A DNA stretch of 64,000 bases from Anaerolineae bacterium (GCA_019637615.1 JAHBVJ010000002.1:1-64000); one strand, 5' to 3'; positions 8,678-17,626 are shown, counted from the stretch's first letter. The notes: a model not told the origin generated them from the sequence alone. Program-made: numbers and translations.

Positions 8678-9247
8678 ATGAATAAATTCAATTGGCTCTG
8701 GTCGTACCCGATGATATTCCTCGTTGTGACGGCACTGGTAGGCTATATCATCGCCGTCTTGTTCACTTTTCTTTCCCCGCATCTTTTATGGTCAACATGG
8801 AAACAGGTCGTGAAGCCACCGCCCAACGCCGTCGAGGTAGTGGCTTATGACGGTGTGACGATGATCATCAGAGCTGAGGATGATGTTCTGTACGCGTGCG
8901 ATTTAGACCTTGATCGTTGCATGGAAACTGCCGAGCCGTTCCAGTTAAGGACTATCCCTAACAGTTTCAGTTGTCCTGCGATAGCTCCGGCAACCCCGAT
9001 CTTTGTCGATAATATCGTAAATACTTCCGCGCGACGCTTCTGCGGTTACCATGGTGACTATGTGGACGTCAGCATCGTTGTGCTGGATGATGGTGCGGTT
9101 TGGATCGGGTCACACTATGTTCATTACAGGGAGAGCGGAGCACACGATATTTTTGTTATGTATGGGATGGGCTGTCTAGGCGCGGTGACAGGTGTGATCC
9201 TCGGCATCCTCGTCATTACAGGCTCGTGGATGGCAGCGCATCGGTAG
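8678..9247 (+). CDS. Hypothetical two-TM membrane protein
   Basis: Not recognised. The 189-residue product has a hydrophobic helix at about residues 11-38 and a second at about 160-185, with a ~120-residue domain between them. That domain has four cysteines (in CDLDLDRC, FSC and RFCGYHGD contexts), consistent with a disulphide-bonded extracytoplasmic domain. Base composition is slightly more AT-rich than the neighbouring ATPase. It is flanked by a degenerate repeat upstream and a hairpin downstream and appears monocistronic. Confidence 0.6.
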   Translation: MNKFNWLWSYPMIFLVVTALVGYIIAVLFTFLSPHLLWSTWKQVVKPPPNAVEVVAYDGVTMIIRAEDDVLYACDLDLDRCMETAEPFQLRTIPNSFSCPAIAPATPIFVDNIVNTSARRFCGYHGDYVDVSIVVLDDGAVWIGSHYVHYRESGAHDIFVMYGMGCLGAVTGVILGILVITGSWMAAHR

Positions 9248-9270
9248 CGCGACTTTTGTTCTCTAATCCC

Positions 9271-9304
9271 CCAACCAGTCTCCTCCCTAAGAAGGAGATG
9301 GGTT
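9271..9304. repeat. Dispersed-type hairpin (AACCAGTCTCCT...AGGAGATGGGTT)
   Basis: TCTCCT/AGGAGA is a perfect 6-bp stem around an 8-base loop. It is extended by an imperfect AACCAG/TGGGTT. Similar C-rich and G-rich hairpins are common interspersed elements in Chloroflexota and cyanobacteria (from memory). It may also serve as the 3' end of the upstream membrane-protein transcript. Confidence 0.45.
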
Positions 9305-9344
9305 AGCCGTTATAGGTGAAGATTGCGGACGCAAAATCCCGTAT

Positions 9345-9457
9345 GATGTAGACATATAAGCAAAGGCAACCCGAAACAAGCCGTTGCGACGACTCAATTT
9401 TTATGAAATTGAGCAAAAAGTGAGCAACGATTGAACTACATCGTGAACAACCTTTGC
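9345..9457 (+). ncRNA. Candidate structured RNA with nested stems and possible pseudoknot
   Basis: In 113 bases there are four complementary pairs. GCAAAGG (9360-9366) pairs with CCTTTGC (9451-9457), enclosing CGTTGC (9382-9387) with GCAACG (9424-9429), which encloses CTCAATTT (9393-9400) with AAATTGAG (9406-9413). GATGTAG (9345-9351) can pair with CTACATC (9436-9442), crossing the outer stem. It ends 49 bases before the SnoaL-like gene, so it could be a leader element or a stand-alone RNA. No known riboswitch class is recognised. Confidence 0.3.
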
Positions 9458-9505
9458 CCTAGACTGTAATCATAACCGTCCAGCACTATCAGCGGAGAAC
9501 CAAAA

Positions 9506-9985
9506 ATGACAGCCTCAATCATGTCGCCCGAAGTTGTAGAAACTATCGCCCTTGACGTGATCGGTGCGTGGCAAAGCCTAGATAAGCGCAAGATGGCGCG
9601 CTTGCTCGCTGAAGACTTCCAAGCGACTGGCATTCTATCAGAAGCCTTCGACAAGGAAATGTTCCTGCTGTATCAGTGCGTGTTGAGCGAAGCCTTCCCC
9701 GACTGGAAGTTCAACGTGGTGAGCGTGGTGGTGCATGACCAGACCGTACATGTGCTGACGCAACCGACCGCGACGCATCTGGGCGGACTCGATGTGCAGT
9801 TATTCGGCTTGCCGATGCCGATCATCCCGGCGACGGCGAAGCGCATTCAGGGCGACTACATGGTGCTGACGATCACGGTGGAAGATAACCACGTGACCGC
9901 GTGCAACATTCAGGGCGGTTTGATGTCGCTGTTGGAGCAGCTTGGCGTATTCGGTTGGCGCATTGCCCAACCCAGCATGAACTAA
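9506..9985 (+). CDS. SnoaL/NTF2-like protein
   Basis: A 159-residue single-domain cytoplasmic protein of the NTF2-like superfamily. It has an N-terminal helix (VETIALDVIGAWQSLDKRKM), the LLAEDFQATG turn, a FPDWKFNV strand typical of SnoaL-like and ester cyclase-like proteins, and a C-terminal beta-sheet. These proteins share a cone-shaped pocket used by many unrelated enzymes, so no reaction can be assigned. GGAG eight bases upstream supports ATG 9506. A canonical terminator follows the gene, which therefore forms its own transcription unit. Confidence 0.7.
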   Translation: MTASIMSPEVVETIALDVIGAWQSLDKRKMARLLAEDFQATGILSEAFDKEMFLLYQCVLSEAFPDWKFNVVSVVVHDQTVHVLTQPTATHLGGLDVQLFGLPMPIIPATAKRIQGDYMVLTITVEDNHVTACNIQGGLMSLLEQLGVFGWRIAQPSMN

Positions 9986-10009
9986 CCGCCTTCATTGAGC
10001 AAACATCGC

Positions 10010-10048
10010 GGGGAGAGGAATGTCAGCATTCCCCTCCCCATTTTTTTT
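10010..10048 (+). terminator. Rho-independent terminator after the SnoaL-like gene
   Basis: The arms GGGGAGAGGAATG and CATTCCCCTCCCC enclose a TCAG loop, with one bulged or mismatched position. A run of eight T follows at 10041-10048. Confidence 0.92.
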
Positions 10049-10953
10049 CATCGCGCAATCGTCGGCGTAAGCGTTGGCGAGAGCGGCTTGGTGAAGCGCC
10101 ACGGGCCACCCTCTGGACAGGCTTGCACAAAGTTGTGGTCGAGCGGATACACATACCACGTGTATGTTCCCGCTTGTGCCAAGTTTTCTGGCAAATTGAT
10201 CTGCTCGTTCTGGCGCAATTCCACCACACGCTCGTATTTGCTGCCATCGGGGCGGAAGATGCGGATCAGATTGTAGTTGGCGCGCGGGCCGACCCACACG
10301 AACGACAGATCGCCACCGCCCTCGACCGCCAAGGTGTTATCTATCGGCGTCAGCAGCTCGAACGGACGGCAAGCGACTTCTGGCTGAATGGGCTGCGACG
10401 TTCCCGGCACCTTCAATTCTTGACCTTCCACGATGATATTTTTGTCCGGCAGGCAGTTAGCGGCGGCGATGTCGTCGGCAGTAGTGCCGTACATATCCGC
10501 GATGCGCGCGAGAGCATCACCACGCTTGACGGTATAGGTCAGTTTCCATTCCTTTTTGGGCGTGCAGCCGGGAGTCGTGCTCGGCGTCGGGGTTTCGGCA
10601 CCGTGCAAGCCGGGGACGGAGACGCTGAGATCGAGCGTCGGCGCGATAGTTTCGGTCGGGATGGTGGTGGGCAAGAAGGTCGCCGTGGGCGGCTCAAAGG
10701 TGGGCGGCGGTCGCAACGTACGCGAAGGTGTCAGCGAGGGCAGCGGCGTGTAGGGTGGGAACGTCTCCGTCGCGGTGGCTGCCGGAGTATCAGTTGCCGC
10801 CGGGGTGCTGGTCGCTACGGGTTTGGTGTTGGTGGCTAAGGCCGCTCGACGTTGCGGTTGATTCAACAGCGGGCGCAGATTGATCGCGTTCGCTGCCAGA
10901 ATGCCGAGCAGAAACACCACGACCAACAACAACACATTCACAGTTCGCTTCAC
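10048..10953 (-). CDS. LysM-domain protein, membrane-anchored
   Basis: A 301-residue extracytoplasmic protein with an N-terminal hydrophobic segment (residues 5-23) that acts as signal or anchor. A Thr/Pro-rich linker follows (about 45-130), then a LysM peptidoglycan-binding domain (about 139-184, YTVKRGDALARIADMYG), and a C-terminal Ig/fibronectin-like beta domain (200-290). It is the last gene of the minus-strand ABC operon; its ATG overlaps the stop of the preceding ATPase (ATGA). The context suggests an envelope protein working with or exported by the MacB/FtsX-type system, but that link is inferred from position only. Confidence 0.8.
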   Translation of the reverse strand: MKRTVNVLLLVVVFLLGILAANAINLRPLLNQPQRRAALATNTKPVATSTPAATDTPAATATETFPPYTPLPSLTPSRTLRPPPTFEPPTATFLPTTIPTETIAPTLDLSVSVPGLHGAETPTPSTTPGCTPKKEWKLTYTVKRGDALARIADMYGTTADDIAAANCLPDKNIIVEGQELKVPGTSQPIQPEVACRPFELLTPIDNTLAVEGGGDLSFVWVGPRANYNLIRIFRPDGSKYERVVELRQNEQINLPENLAQAGTYTWYVYPLDHNFVQACPEGGPWRFTKPLSPTLTPTIAR

Positions 10954-11699
10954 GAGACACCTTCTTCTTGCATCGGTTGTGCAGGCGGTTCGTGCGCCGC
11001 CGCAACACTCTCAATATGTACATGGGGGATCAGCTTGCCATCATGCAGGTCATAGGCGGTATCCACCAGCTCCGCCACCATCGGATCGTGCGAGACGATC
11101 ACAAAAGCGGTTTTCTGGGCGGCGGCAAAACCGCGAAAAAAGGCCAGCACCCGCCGCGCGGTGCGGGTATCGAGGGCGCTAGTGGGTTCGTCCGCGAGGA
11201 TCAGCTTAGGGCGGAGCGCTAAGGCACGGGCGATGGCGACGCGCTGCCGCTGACCACCGCTGAGTTCATCGGGCACATGGCTGGCCCACGCGTTCAAACC
11301 GACCGCTTCCAGCGCGGCTATCGCCCGTTTGCGGCGTTCTCGACCGCCGAGACGGGGCAAACGCAGCGCGAGATCGATGTTTTCATAGGCGGTATAGGTC
11401 GGGATGAGCGCGTAGCTCTGGAAAATGAACCCGATCTGCGTGCGGCGGAGTTTGGCGCGCCTGCCGTCGCTCATCCGCGTGATGTCTTTGCCGTCAAACC
11501 ACAGTGTGCCCGCCGTCGGACGATCCAGCGCGCCGATCATGTTGAGCAGGGTGGTTTTGCCGCTGCCGGATGGCCCATAGAGTGCCACCAACTGCCCTTC
11601 CTCGACCGTAAGATCGATGCCACGCAGCACGCGCACCGCCATCTCGCCGCTGCCGAAGGTGCGCTCGACGCCCTGAACTTGAATCAGTGGATTACTCAT
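10950..11699 (-). CDS. ABC transporter ATP-binding protein (MacB/LolD type)
   Basis: A 249-residue nucleotide-binding subunit with Walker A GPSGSGKTT (residues 42-50), a Q-loop (FIFQSYALIPTYTAYENI), signature LSGGQRQR, Walker B LILADEPTSALD and the switch His in VIVSHDP. The order and spacing match the MacB/LolD family, which powers FtsX-fold permeases that move lipoproteins, peptides or antibiotics outward or act mechanically on envelope enzymes. Unlike its neighbour it has no C-terminal extension. Its start overlaps the end of the upstream ATPase by four bases. Confidence 0.93.
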   Translation of the reverse strand: MSNPLIQVQGVERTFGSGEMAVRVLRGIDLTVEEGQLVALYGPSGSGKTTLLNMIGALDRPTAGTLWFDGKDITRMSDGRRAKLRRTQIGFIFQSYALIPTYTAYENIDLALRLPRLGGRERRKRAIAALEAVGLNAWASHVPDELSGGQRQRVAIARALALRPKLILADEPTSALDTRTARRVLAFFRGFAAAQKTAFVIVSHDPMVAELVDTAYDLHDGKLIPHVHIESVAAAHEPPAQPMQEEGVS

Positions 11700-12622
11700 G
11701 CTTTGGCCTTTTTCCGTCGCCCGAACAAGCCACGGCGCTCTGGCGGCGCGTCTTGCGGGAGCATTTCTTGCAGCGCTGCCAGCGTATCGTCGGCCTGATC
11801 GGTTTCTGGACGCAGCAAAACGCCTTCCGGTCGGATTTCAACGGCGAGGCGGTGCGTCTCGTTCAGATAACGGCGTACCGCATCCGGCAACTGCACACGT
11901 CCGGCGTCATCGATGGAGGGCATGTCGTCCGAGTCGCGCGTCAAGTCTTGCCCCAACGCGCCGTCACGCAGCGTCAGCACACGATCCGCGTAGCCAGCGA
12001 TGTCGAGGTCATGCGTCACCATCAGAATGGTCAGGTTGTATTTGACGCGCAGTTCGTTGAGCAGCGTCATGACCTGCATGGCGATGCGGCGATCCAACGC
12101 GCCGGTTGGTTCATCGGCTAACAATAGATGTGGACGGTTCGCCAGCGCGACGGCGAGCGCGACACGCTGCTGTTGACCGCCGGACAGCGCCGACGGTTTC
12201 TTGCGAATATGCTCGCTCAATCCGACGGCGTCTAGCAGTTCGCGGGCGCGTCCGTAGCGCTGCCAAGGCCACATGCCCGCCAAGGTCATGGGCAGGGTGA
12301 CGTTGCGCAGCGCGGATCGATAGCCGAGCAGATTGCGTCCGGTTTGCTGCCACAGGAAGCCGACCCGCCGCAGTCGATAATCTGCCAGCGCGCGGCCTTT
12401 CAGCGCCAAGAGGTCTTGATCATCAACCTTAAGCTGCCCTGCCGTGGGACGATCCAAGCCGCCGAGCAAATTGAGCAGGGAACTCTTGCCCGCGCCCGAT
12501 GGCCCGACGATGGCGACCCACTCGCCGCGCTCCATCGTGAAGTCGATGCCGCGCAGGGCGACGATCTCATGACGGTCGATCTTGTAGGCTTTGACGACTT
12601 GGCGGCATTCGATAAAAGCCAT
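11696..12622 (-). CDS. ABC ATPase with C-terminal AbrB/SpoVT-like domain
   Basis: The first ~225 residues are a MacB/LolD-type ATPase: Walker A GPSGAGKSS (40-48), signature LSGGQQQR, Walker B LLLADEPTGALD and a switch His in MVTHD. Residues about 235-275 read DDAGRVQLPDAVRRYL followed by a short beta strand ending GVLLRP. This is the shape of an AbrB/SpoVT swapped-hairpin domain (consensus DxxGRixIPxxlRxxL). A basic tail follows. The second ABC ATPase in the window (30032-30925) has the same extension. Together with the following ATPase it may form a heterodimer serving the 923-residue permease. The AbrB-like domain is my pattern match; its role could be dimerisation or DNA binding. Confidence 0.88.
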   Translation of the reverse strand: MAFIECRQVVKAYKIDRHEIVALRGIDFTMERGEWVAIVGPSGAGKSSLLNLLGGLDRPTAGQLKVDDQDLLALKGRALADYRLRRVGFLWQQTGRNLLGYRSALRNVTLPMTLAGMWPWQRYGRARELLDAVGLSEHIRKKPSALSGGQQQRVALAVALANRPHLLLADEPTGALDRRIAMQVMTLLNELRVKYNLTILMVTHDLDIAGYADRVLTLRDGALGQDLTRDSDDMPSIDDAGRVQLPDAVRRYLNETHRLAVEIRPEGVLLRPETDQADDTLAALQEMLPQDAPPERRGLFGRRKKAKA

Positions 12623-12646
12623 GCTATGCCTCGCTGCTCAACTTAC

Positions 12647-14014
12647 TCATGGGCCAACGACCACATCGCCTTCGTTGAGACCGTCTTTGATCTCAACACG
12701 GTCGTCGGTGCGCAGCCCGATCACCACATCCACCACGCGCTGACCATCCGGCGTCTGGATGATGACGAACGTCCGATTCTGGAAGGTTTGTACGGCGGCG
12801 GGCGGCAGCCACAGGACATTTTCGCGCACTTGCAGCGGCATGTCGATGTCGATTAGCGTACCGATGGGCAGTTCGTCAAAGGAGGCGGCAACGCGCGTCG
12901 TCTGGTCGGCGTCGCGGGCACTGGCGGGAATCCTGCGCACGATGCACTGCACAGCGGTCTCCGGCTTGTTGGCGACTTGACAGACGCCAACCAAGCTGAC
13001 GCTGAGTTTTTGCGCGTCACCGATGGCAAGGGTAGCGATGGCCTCTTTGGGGTCGGCTTTGCCGATCACGATCACCGAGGCGAAGGCTTGCGCGCTATCA
13101 CCGGGCTTGATGTTGACTTCGAGCACCTGTCCATCGATTGGCGCGTAGAGCGATGAGCGGGCGATGTTGGCCTTGATCTGGTCAACCTGCAACTGCGCCG
13201 AACGGACGGCTTGCTGCTGCGATGGATTGCCGCCGCCACGTCGCGCGGAGTCCAGCCGCATCTGAGCTTGGAGCACATTATTTTCCGATTGAGCAAGCTG
13301 GAATTTGTAATTATTGAAGCTCTGCGCGGCGGACGAATAGGAAATCTCGGCGTTGCGCACCTGACTTTCCGCCGATTTCACCGAATTGTAGGCTTGCTCG
13401 ATGCTGGATGGCGGGCTTTCGGGGCGGCTGCGCACATCGTCATAATTGCGTACGGCGTTGTCGTAGTTACGCTTGGCGTCTTGCAGCGAGTTATAAGCGT
13501 TGGCGGTCTGCGTCCACGGGCTGTTGGCTTTCTGGCTTTCCAAGGATAATTTGGCGTTCGCCAGCGCGACTTCTGCATCCGCTACCGAGCCGACATCAGA
13601 ATCCGCACCGCTGGACAGGTTGGCGATGGCGGTTTCGAGGCTGAGTTCGGCGGACTTCAACTGATTCTCTAGGTCGGTGATCTGGTAGTCGGCTAGTAAG
13701 TCTCCAGCATGGACGGTGTCATTACGGCGTACTTTCACCTGCCGTATCTGCCCCGCGATCTCGAACGAGAGCGGCAGTTGGTCGCGCGGCTGCCAGCGCC
13801 CGGAAAAGCTCAGGACTTCTTCCACAGTGCCGCGCTGCACGAGATAGGTTGGTCGTGCGACGGCGGGCGCGGTAGGAATCGGGGTGGAAGTGGGCGGCAC
13901 CTGCTGCGCTCCCTGCTCCCCACCGGGCAGGTTGATCCCTCCACAGGCCGCGACGAGCAGCATCAAGGCGAGGGTGAGAAACGCGGTTGGTTTCATCGGA
14001 CGGATAGACATCAC
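12647..14014 (-). CDS. Lipoprotein periplasmic-adaptor (HlyD/MacA-like)
   Basis: A 455-residue adaptor of an ABC exporter. The N-terminus carries a lipobox, LLVAACGG, with the modified Cys at residue 24. A biotinyl-lipoyl half-motif follows (about 70-110, FEIAGQIRQVKVRRNDTVHAG). A long Gln/Asn/Ser-rich coiled coil spans about 115-265, and the second half of the lipoyl domain (SLYAPIDGQVLEV...IKPGDSA) precedes a C-terminal beta-barrel. The family (MacA/HlyD) bridges the inner-membrane ABC permease to the envelope. In an organism without a classical outer membrane it would be anchored on the outer face of the membrane. It sits 24 bases upstream of the AbrB-tailed ATPase in the same operon. Confidence 0.9.
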   Translation of the reverse strand: MMSIRPMKPTAFLTLALMLLVAACGGINLPGGEQGAQQVPPTSTPIPTAPAVARPTYLVQRGTVEEVLSFSGRWQPRDQLPLSFEIAGQIRQVKVRRNDTVHAGDLLADYQITDLENQLKSAELSLETAIANLSSGADSDVGSVADAEVALANAKLSLESQKANSPWTQTANAYNSLQDAKRNYDNAVRNYDDVRSRPESPPSSIEQAYNSVKSAESQVRNAEISYSSAAQSFNNYKFQLAQSENNVLQAQMRLDSARRGGGNPSQQQAVRSAQLQVDQIKANIARSSLYAPIDGQVLEVNIKPGDSAQAFASVIVIGKADPKEAIATLAIGDAQKLSVSLVGVCQVANKPETAVQCIVRRIPASARDADQTTRVAASFDELPIGTLIDIDMPLQVRENVLWLPPAAVQTFQNRTFVIIQTPDGQRVVDVVIGLRTDDRVEIKDGLNEGDVVVGP

Positions 14015-14031
14015 AAACTAACTCCCCAAGA

Positions 14032-14062
14032 AGTGCTAAGCGCTAAGTCGTTAGTGCTGAGT
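14032..14062. repeat. Degenerate dispersed repeat of the GTGCTAA family
   Basis: AGTGCTAAG, CGCTAAGTC and GTTAGTGCTGAGT units follow one another in the 95-bp gap between the acetyltransferase and adaptor genes. It matches the copy at 8553 at most positions. Confidence 0.6.
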
Positions 14063-14109
14063 AAAAGCCAGTTCATCCCACGTTGTGCGTATTTACTCAT
14101 GGTCATTCC

Positions 14110-14694
14110 TTAGCGCTCACGTTTCAACCATTCATCACGTAAAATGCCGTAAGTGGCGACATCTTCGTAGCCGTCACCTTTGCGATAGTGCTGACGCAGT
14201 GTGCCCTCGTACGTCATGCCGAGCTTTTGCATTACACGGCCTGAGGCGGGATTGCGCACGAAATGATCACAATAAATCCTGTGCAAGCCGAGTACTTCAA
14301 ATGCGTACTCGAATAGAGTACTCGCCGCTTCGGTCATGTAGCCACCATTCCAATAGTCACGACCGAGCCAATAGCCGATCCCCGCATGGCTGTGGCGGCT
14401 GCTGATATGCAAGCCGATGGTGCCGATCAATACGCCAGTATCGCGCAGATCAATGGCGGAGTTGAAGCCGAGGCCGCTCTCGAAATTGATTCTCAACCCT
14501 TCGATCCACGTCACCGCCATATGGTGTTCATAGGGATAGGGAAAATTCAGCGTGTTGTCTGAGATTTCCGGCGTTTGCAGCAATTCCGTCACGCGTGGGG
14601 CATCCTCCAAAGAGAATGGACGCAAGCGCAGGCGTTGGCTGTATAAGATGGGCTGCTGAACGAGGGCGCTAGCATAGTTCGTCTGATCACTCAT
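14110..14694 (-). CDS. GNAT N-acetyltransferase (RimJ/RimL-like)
   Basis: A 194-residue protein with the GNAT fold of the RimJ/RimL/spermidine acetyltransferase group: an initial LRLRPFSLEDAPRVTELL strand-helix, IGTIGLHI, the acetyl-CoA segment GYWLGRDYWNGGYMTEA, and a C-terminal HRIYCDHFVRNPASGRVMQKLGM. It transfers an acetyl group from acetyl-CoA to an amine, often a ribosomal protein N-terminus or an antibiotic; the substrate is unknown. Its ATG overlaps the last base of the permease gene stop region, so it is translated from the ABC operon although its function appears unrelated. Confidence 0.9.
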   Translation of the reverse strand: MSDQTNYASALVQQPILYSQRLRLRPFSLEDAPRVTELLQTPEISDNTLNFPYPYEHHMAVTWIEGLRINFESGLGFNSAIDLRDTGVLIGTIGLHISSRHSHAGIGYWLGRDYWNGGYMTEAASTLFEYAFEVLGLHRIYCDHFVRNPASGRVMQKLGMTYEGTLRQHYRKGDGYEDVATYGILRDEWLKRER

Positions 14695-17465
14695 CAGGCG
14701 CTTTCTCCAAGCTTCACGACAGTAAACAGCCGTTCACGCCCTAGCAGGAAGGTCGTCATGAAGGTGACGAACAGCAGGACTCCGGCGAAGATGGCATACA
14801 CCAGCAAAATATCCGTCCATGAGACGCGCACCAAGTAGGGTGGCAGTCCGCCGCTGAAATCGAGCAGCGGCAAGTACAGCAGCGTCGTCGCCGCGCCAAT
14901 CAGCGTACCGCCTAAGATGCCGCCGATAACTGCCAACCCTTGCGATAGGATCAGATAAGTGCCCACTGCAAAGCTGCCCAAGCCCATCGCACGTAAGCTG
15001 CCAAGCTGCACCGCCTGTGAACGGAACGAGGCGGCGATCTGGATGATGTTGCCCACCAGAGTCAGGGCAATCGAAGCGACGAAGCCCACCGACAGGAAGC
15101 CGAGCACGCCGCGCCGCGCTGGTGCCGTCTGCGCCGCGATCAGTTCTTGCTGCGGATCGAGCCAGCGCACCACCGGATAGCCGAGTTCGCGCACTTTGGC
15201 TTGCAAGGCTGGCATATCCGTGCCCGCCTTGACGCTGATCCAGATGTCATGCGGCAATTGTGTGCCGACGGTTTCCCAGATCGGTTCGATGTTGGTGATC
15301 AGGAAAAATTTGGTGCGCGGGTCTTGCGTGGGGAAGTAATCCAGCACGCCGACGATGGGCACTTTGGCACTGCGCCACTCGTTGCTCACGTCCTGCACCT
15401 GATAGGTGATCTCCTGATTGATCTTGAGCTTATATTTTTCCAACGCCTGACGGTTGATCAAGACGCCCGTGCGGTTGCCCGCCAGTTTGTTGAGCAGATC
15501 AGCCAGCGGCTCACTGGAATAATCGGAGCGGTAACGGGCGATGGCGGCTAACGAAGCGCGATCCACGCCGATGATGTTGCCATCGATGCGCTGCGTGCCG
15601 ATCTGTAAGCGGGTAGGATAGACGCCCACGCGAGAAACTTCGGTGATCTCCGGAATTTCCAGCAGTCGGATGGCAGGCAGCGTGTTGTAGCCCGTCAGCG
15701 TGCGGCTGACCTGCCCCGTGTTGGCGTCCACATCACCCGCTTCGGTGACCGCTTCCGCCGAGGTAACCAGCACCGAATCCGCGCCGATCTTGTAATTGAT
15801 CGAGTCTACCAAGCTGCGATCCAGCGTACTGGCGAGCGAGGCGGTGAAGCCTGTCAAACTGAGGGTGAAGCACATCATCAGCAGCGCCCCGCGATAGCGC
15901 CCGATCGAGCGGGTGAGTTCGCGCAGTGCCATCAATAAGCTGATTCCGCGTCCGCCTGCTTCGATGCGCGCCGCGATGCCTAATACAAAAGGCCACAGCC
16001 GCAAAAATAACAGCGTTGTGCCAAGCGAGAACAGCGTCGGCCCCATGAACACGAGCGGATCGCTGAAGGGGTCTTCGGCTCTGGCGGTGAGGCCGCCCTG
16101 CTGCTTCAGCGTATAAAACACGTAGACCGCTGGAATCAGCAGCAAAATATCCAAATAGGAACGCTGCCACCACGCCTTGGAACCGCGCGCGGCATTCTGA
16201 TTAAAGCTGGTGATGGTTTGGCGGCTGGTGCGCCATGCGGTGATCAAGCCGCTGCTGGCTGCCAGCAAACTGGTCGCGACGCCCGCTATCAAGGCTTGCG
16301 GCGTGTACACAATCGTCAGCGGGGGAATGCTCGGATCGAGCTTGAGAAACGAGATCGTCCAGCCGACGATTTGCACGACGTAGGGCGCGGCGATCAGGCC
16401 GATGACAAAAGCCACGCCCGCGAGGATCAACCACATCAGGAAGTGGACGAGCAGGATCGCCCCGCGCGACATCCCGCGACTGCGCAGCGTGACATCTTCC
16501 GCTTGTTGACGGTTGACGAGCAGGCCTGCCACCAACGACACGAAATACAGCACCAAGCCACCAACGGGTAAGATCATGATCACGAGCTGCTGCGTGAGCT
16601 GCTGCACGCTCAGACTGAAATTTGTCAGCCCATCGACGGGCGAGACATCCAAGCGCATGGCGGGCAGCACGGCGATAATATCACGCTGTCCATCAGTAAC
16701 GTGTGTCAACATCGAGCCGACATCCGCCGTCTTAATGTTGCTGCCGTCGAAAATCATCCACCACGCGCACTCTTCTACGGGCTTGGTCAGCCCTTCCATC
16801 GCTTTCCACAGATTGTCGGTGGAGGTCAGCAAGATTTCGTCAAAGAATTTCGGCGCGAAGATCCACGTGGGGTCATTGGTGTTATAGGGTTTCCACAGCG
16901 CAGCGACGACCAGCTTGATTGCCTTGCCACGCGGTGGCGTAATGGTCAGTTGGTCACCGAGCTGCAAGCCCTGCGCGAACATCATCTTTTCGGGGATCAG
17001 CACGGGCAGCGGATCGCCGTCTTTGGCGGGCGGATCAGCGGGCCATTTGCCTTCCACGATGTTCATCAGCGGTTCAGCGCCTTCCAAAGTGCCGAGCTTG
17101 AAGGCATCGACGGGTTTGTTGTCGCGCCGTACCTGCCATGCGCCGCCGCTAATGTAGCGTACTTCGGTGGCGACGGGGATATTCATGGTGTTGGGAAAAC
17201 TCTCGGTGACGGCGACATTGGCGCTGCGCACATCATCGGGCGTGATCGGCCCATTCCACGAGCCAAGGTAGCGGAAACGGAAGGCGTAGGGCGGGTTGGA
17301 AAGGCTAGATGTGAGCAGGTTGGTATTCACCGCATCGACATATAGCGGCAAACTCAGGGCTAACGTCGTCGCCGCGATCAACCCGATCAGTGCCCACAAC
17401 ACCAAGACTTTGTGCTGCCAAAGTCTTTCCAACGCGAAGAGGATAGAGTCAATAAGATAAAACAT
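14694..17465 (-). CDS. ABC transporter permease, FtsX/MacB fold (923 aa)
   Basis: A large FtsX-type permease with an N-terminal transmembrane helix (about 20-42) and a long extracytoplasmic MacB_PCD-like domain. A block of three to four helices follows (about 285-420), then another helix group and a second extracytoplasmic region (about 540-780), and a C-terminal FtsX four-helix block (about 790-915). The duplicated layout matches the ~800-950-residue LolC/E-like permeases of Gram-positive and Chloroflexota exporters. It is the first gene of the operon whose ATPases and lipoprotein adaptor lie downstream. What is moved, or which envelope enzyme is activated, is not visible. Confidence 0.9.
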   Translation of the reverse strand: MFYLIDSILFALERLWQHKVLVLWALIGLIAATTLALSLPLYVDAVNTNLLTSSLSNPPYAFRFRYLGSWNGPITPDDVRSANVAVTESFPNTMNIPVATEVRYISGGAWQVRRDNKPVDAFKLGTLEGAEPLMNIVEGKWPADPPAKDGDPLPVLIPEKMMFAQGLQLGDQLTITPPRGKAIKLVVAALWKPYNTNDPTWIFAPKFFDEILLTSTDNLWKAMEGLTKPVEECAWWMIFDGSNIKTADVGSMLTHVTDGQRDIIAVLPAMRLDVSPVDGLTNFSLSVQQLTQQLVIMILPVGGLVLYFVSLVAGLLVNRQQAEDVTLRSRGMSRGAILLVHFLMWLILAGVAFVIGLIAAPYVVQIVGWTISFLKLDPSIPPLTIVYTPQALIAGVATSLLAASSGLITAWRTSRQTITSFNQNAARGSKAWWQRSYLDILLLIPAVYVFYTLKQQGGLTARAEDPFSDPLVFMGPTLFSLGTTLLFLRLWPFVLGIAARIEAGGRGISLLMALRELTRSIGRYRGALLMMCFTLSLTGFTASLASTLDRSLVDSINYKIGADSVLVTSAEAVTEAGDVDANTGQVSRTLTGYNTLPAIRLLEIPEITEVSRVGVYPTRLQIGTQRIDGNIIGVDRASLAAIARYRSDYSSEPLADLLNKLAGNRTGVLINRQALEKYKLKINQEITYQVQDVSNEWRSAKVPIVGVLDYFPTQDPRTKFFLITNIEPIWETVGTQLPHDIWISVKAGTDMPALQAKVRELGYPVVRWLDPQQELIAAQTAPARRGVLGFLSVGFVASIALTLVGNIIQIAASFRSQAVQLGSLRAMGLGSFAVGTYLILSQGLAVIGGILGGTLIGAATTLLYLPLLDFSGGLPPYLVRVSWTDILLVYAIFAGVLLFVTFMTTFLLGRERLFTVVKLGESA

Positions 17466-17572
17466 ACGCCCGCTAACCCGTTACAACCTACACCGTTGGA
17501 CTGACCGCAAGGAATTCTACCGTTTTTACTGCCGATGTCTGTTCAGACTATAGCAAAATCATTACATTTCGA

Positions 17573-17605
17573 GCGGGCATGACCTCAGATGTTGATCATG
17601 CCCGC
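17573..17605 (-). terminator. Strong hairpin after the solute-binding protein gene
   Basis: GCGGGCATGA (17573-17582) and TCATGCCCGC (17596-17605) form a 10-bp perfect stem with a 13-base loop, 22 bases past the stop of the minus-strand gene. No clear U-tract follows in either direction. It may terminate transcription weakly or protect the mRNA 3' end. Confidence 0.55.
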
Positions 17606-17626
17606 CGACTGCCCGCTGTTTGGCGG

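Noticed and set aside
9280..9303. Rho-independent terminator for the 189-aa membrane protein
   Set aside because: The hairpin has no U-tract and resembles a dispersed repeat, so I listed it as a repeat.
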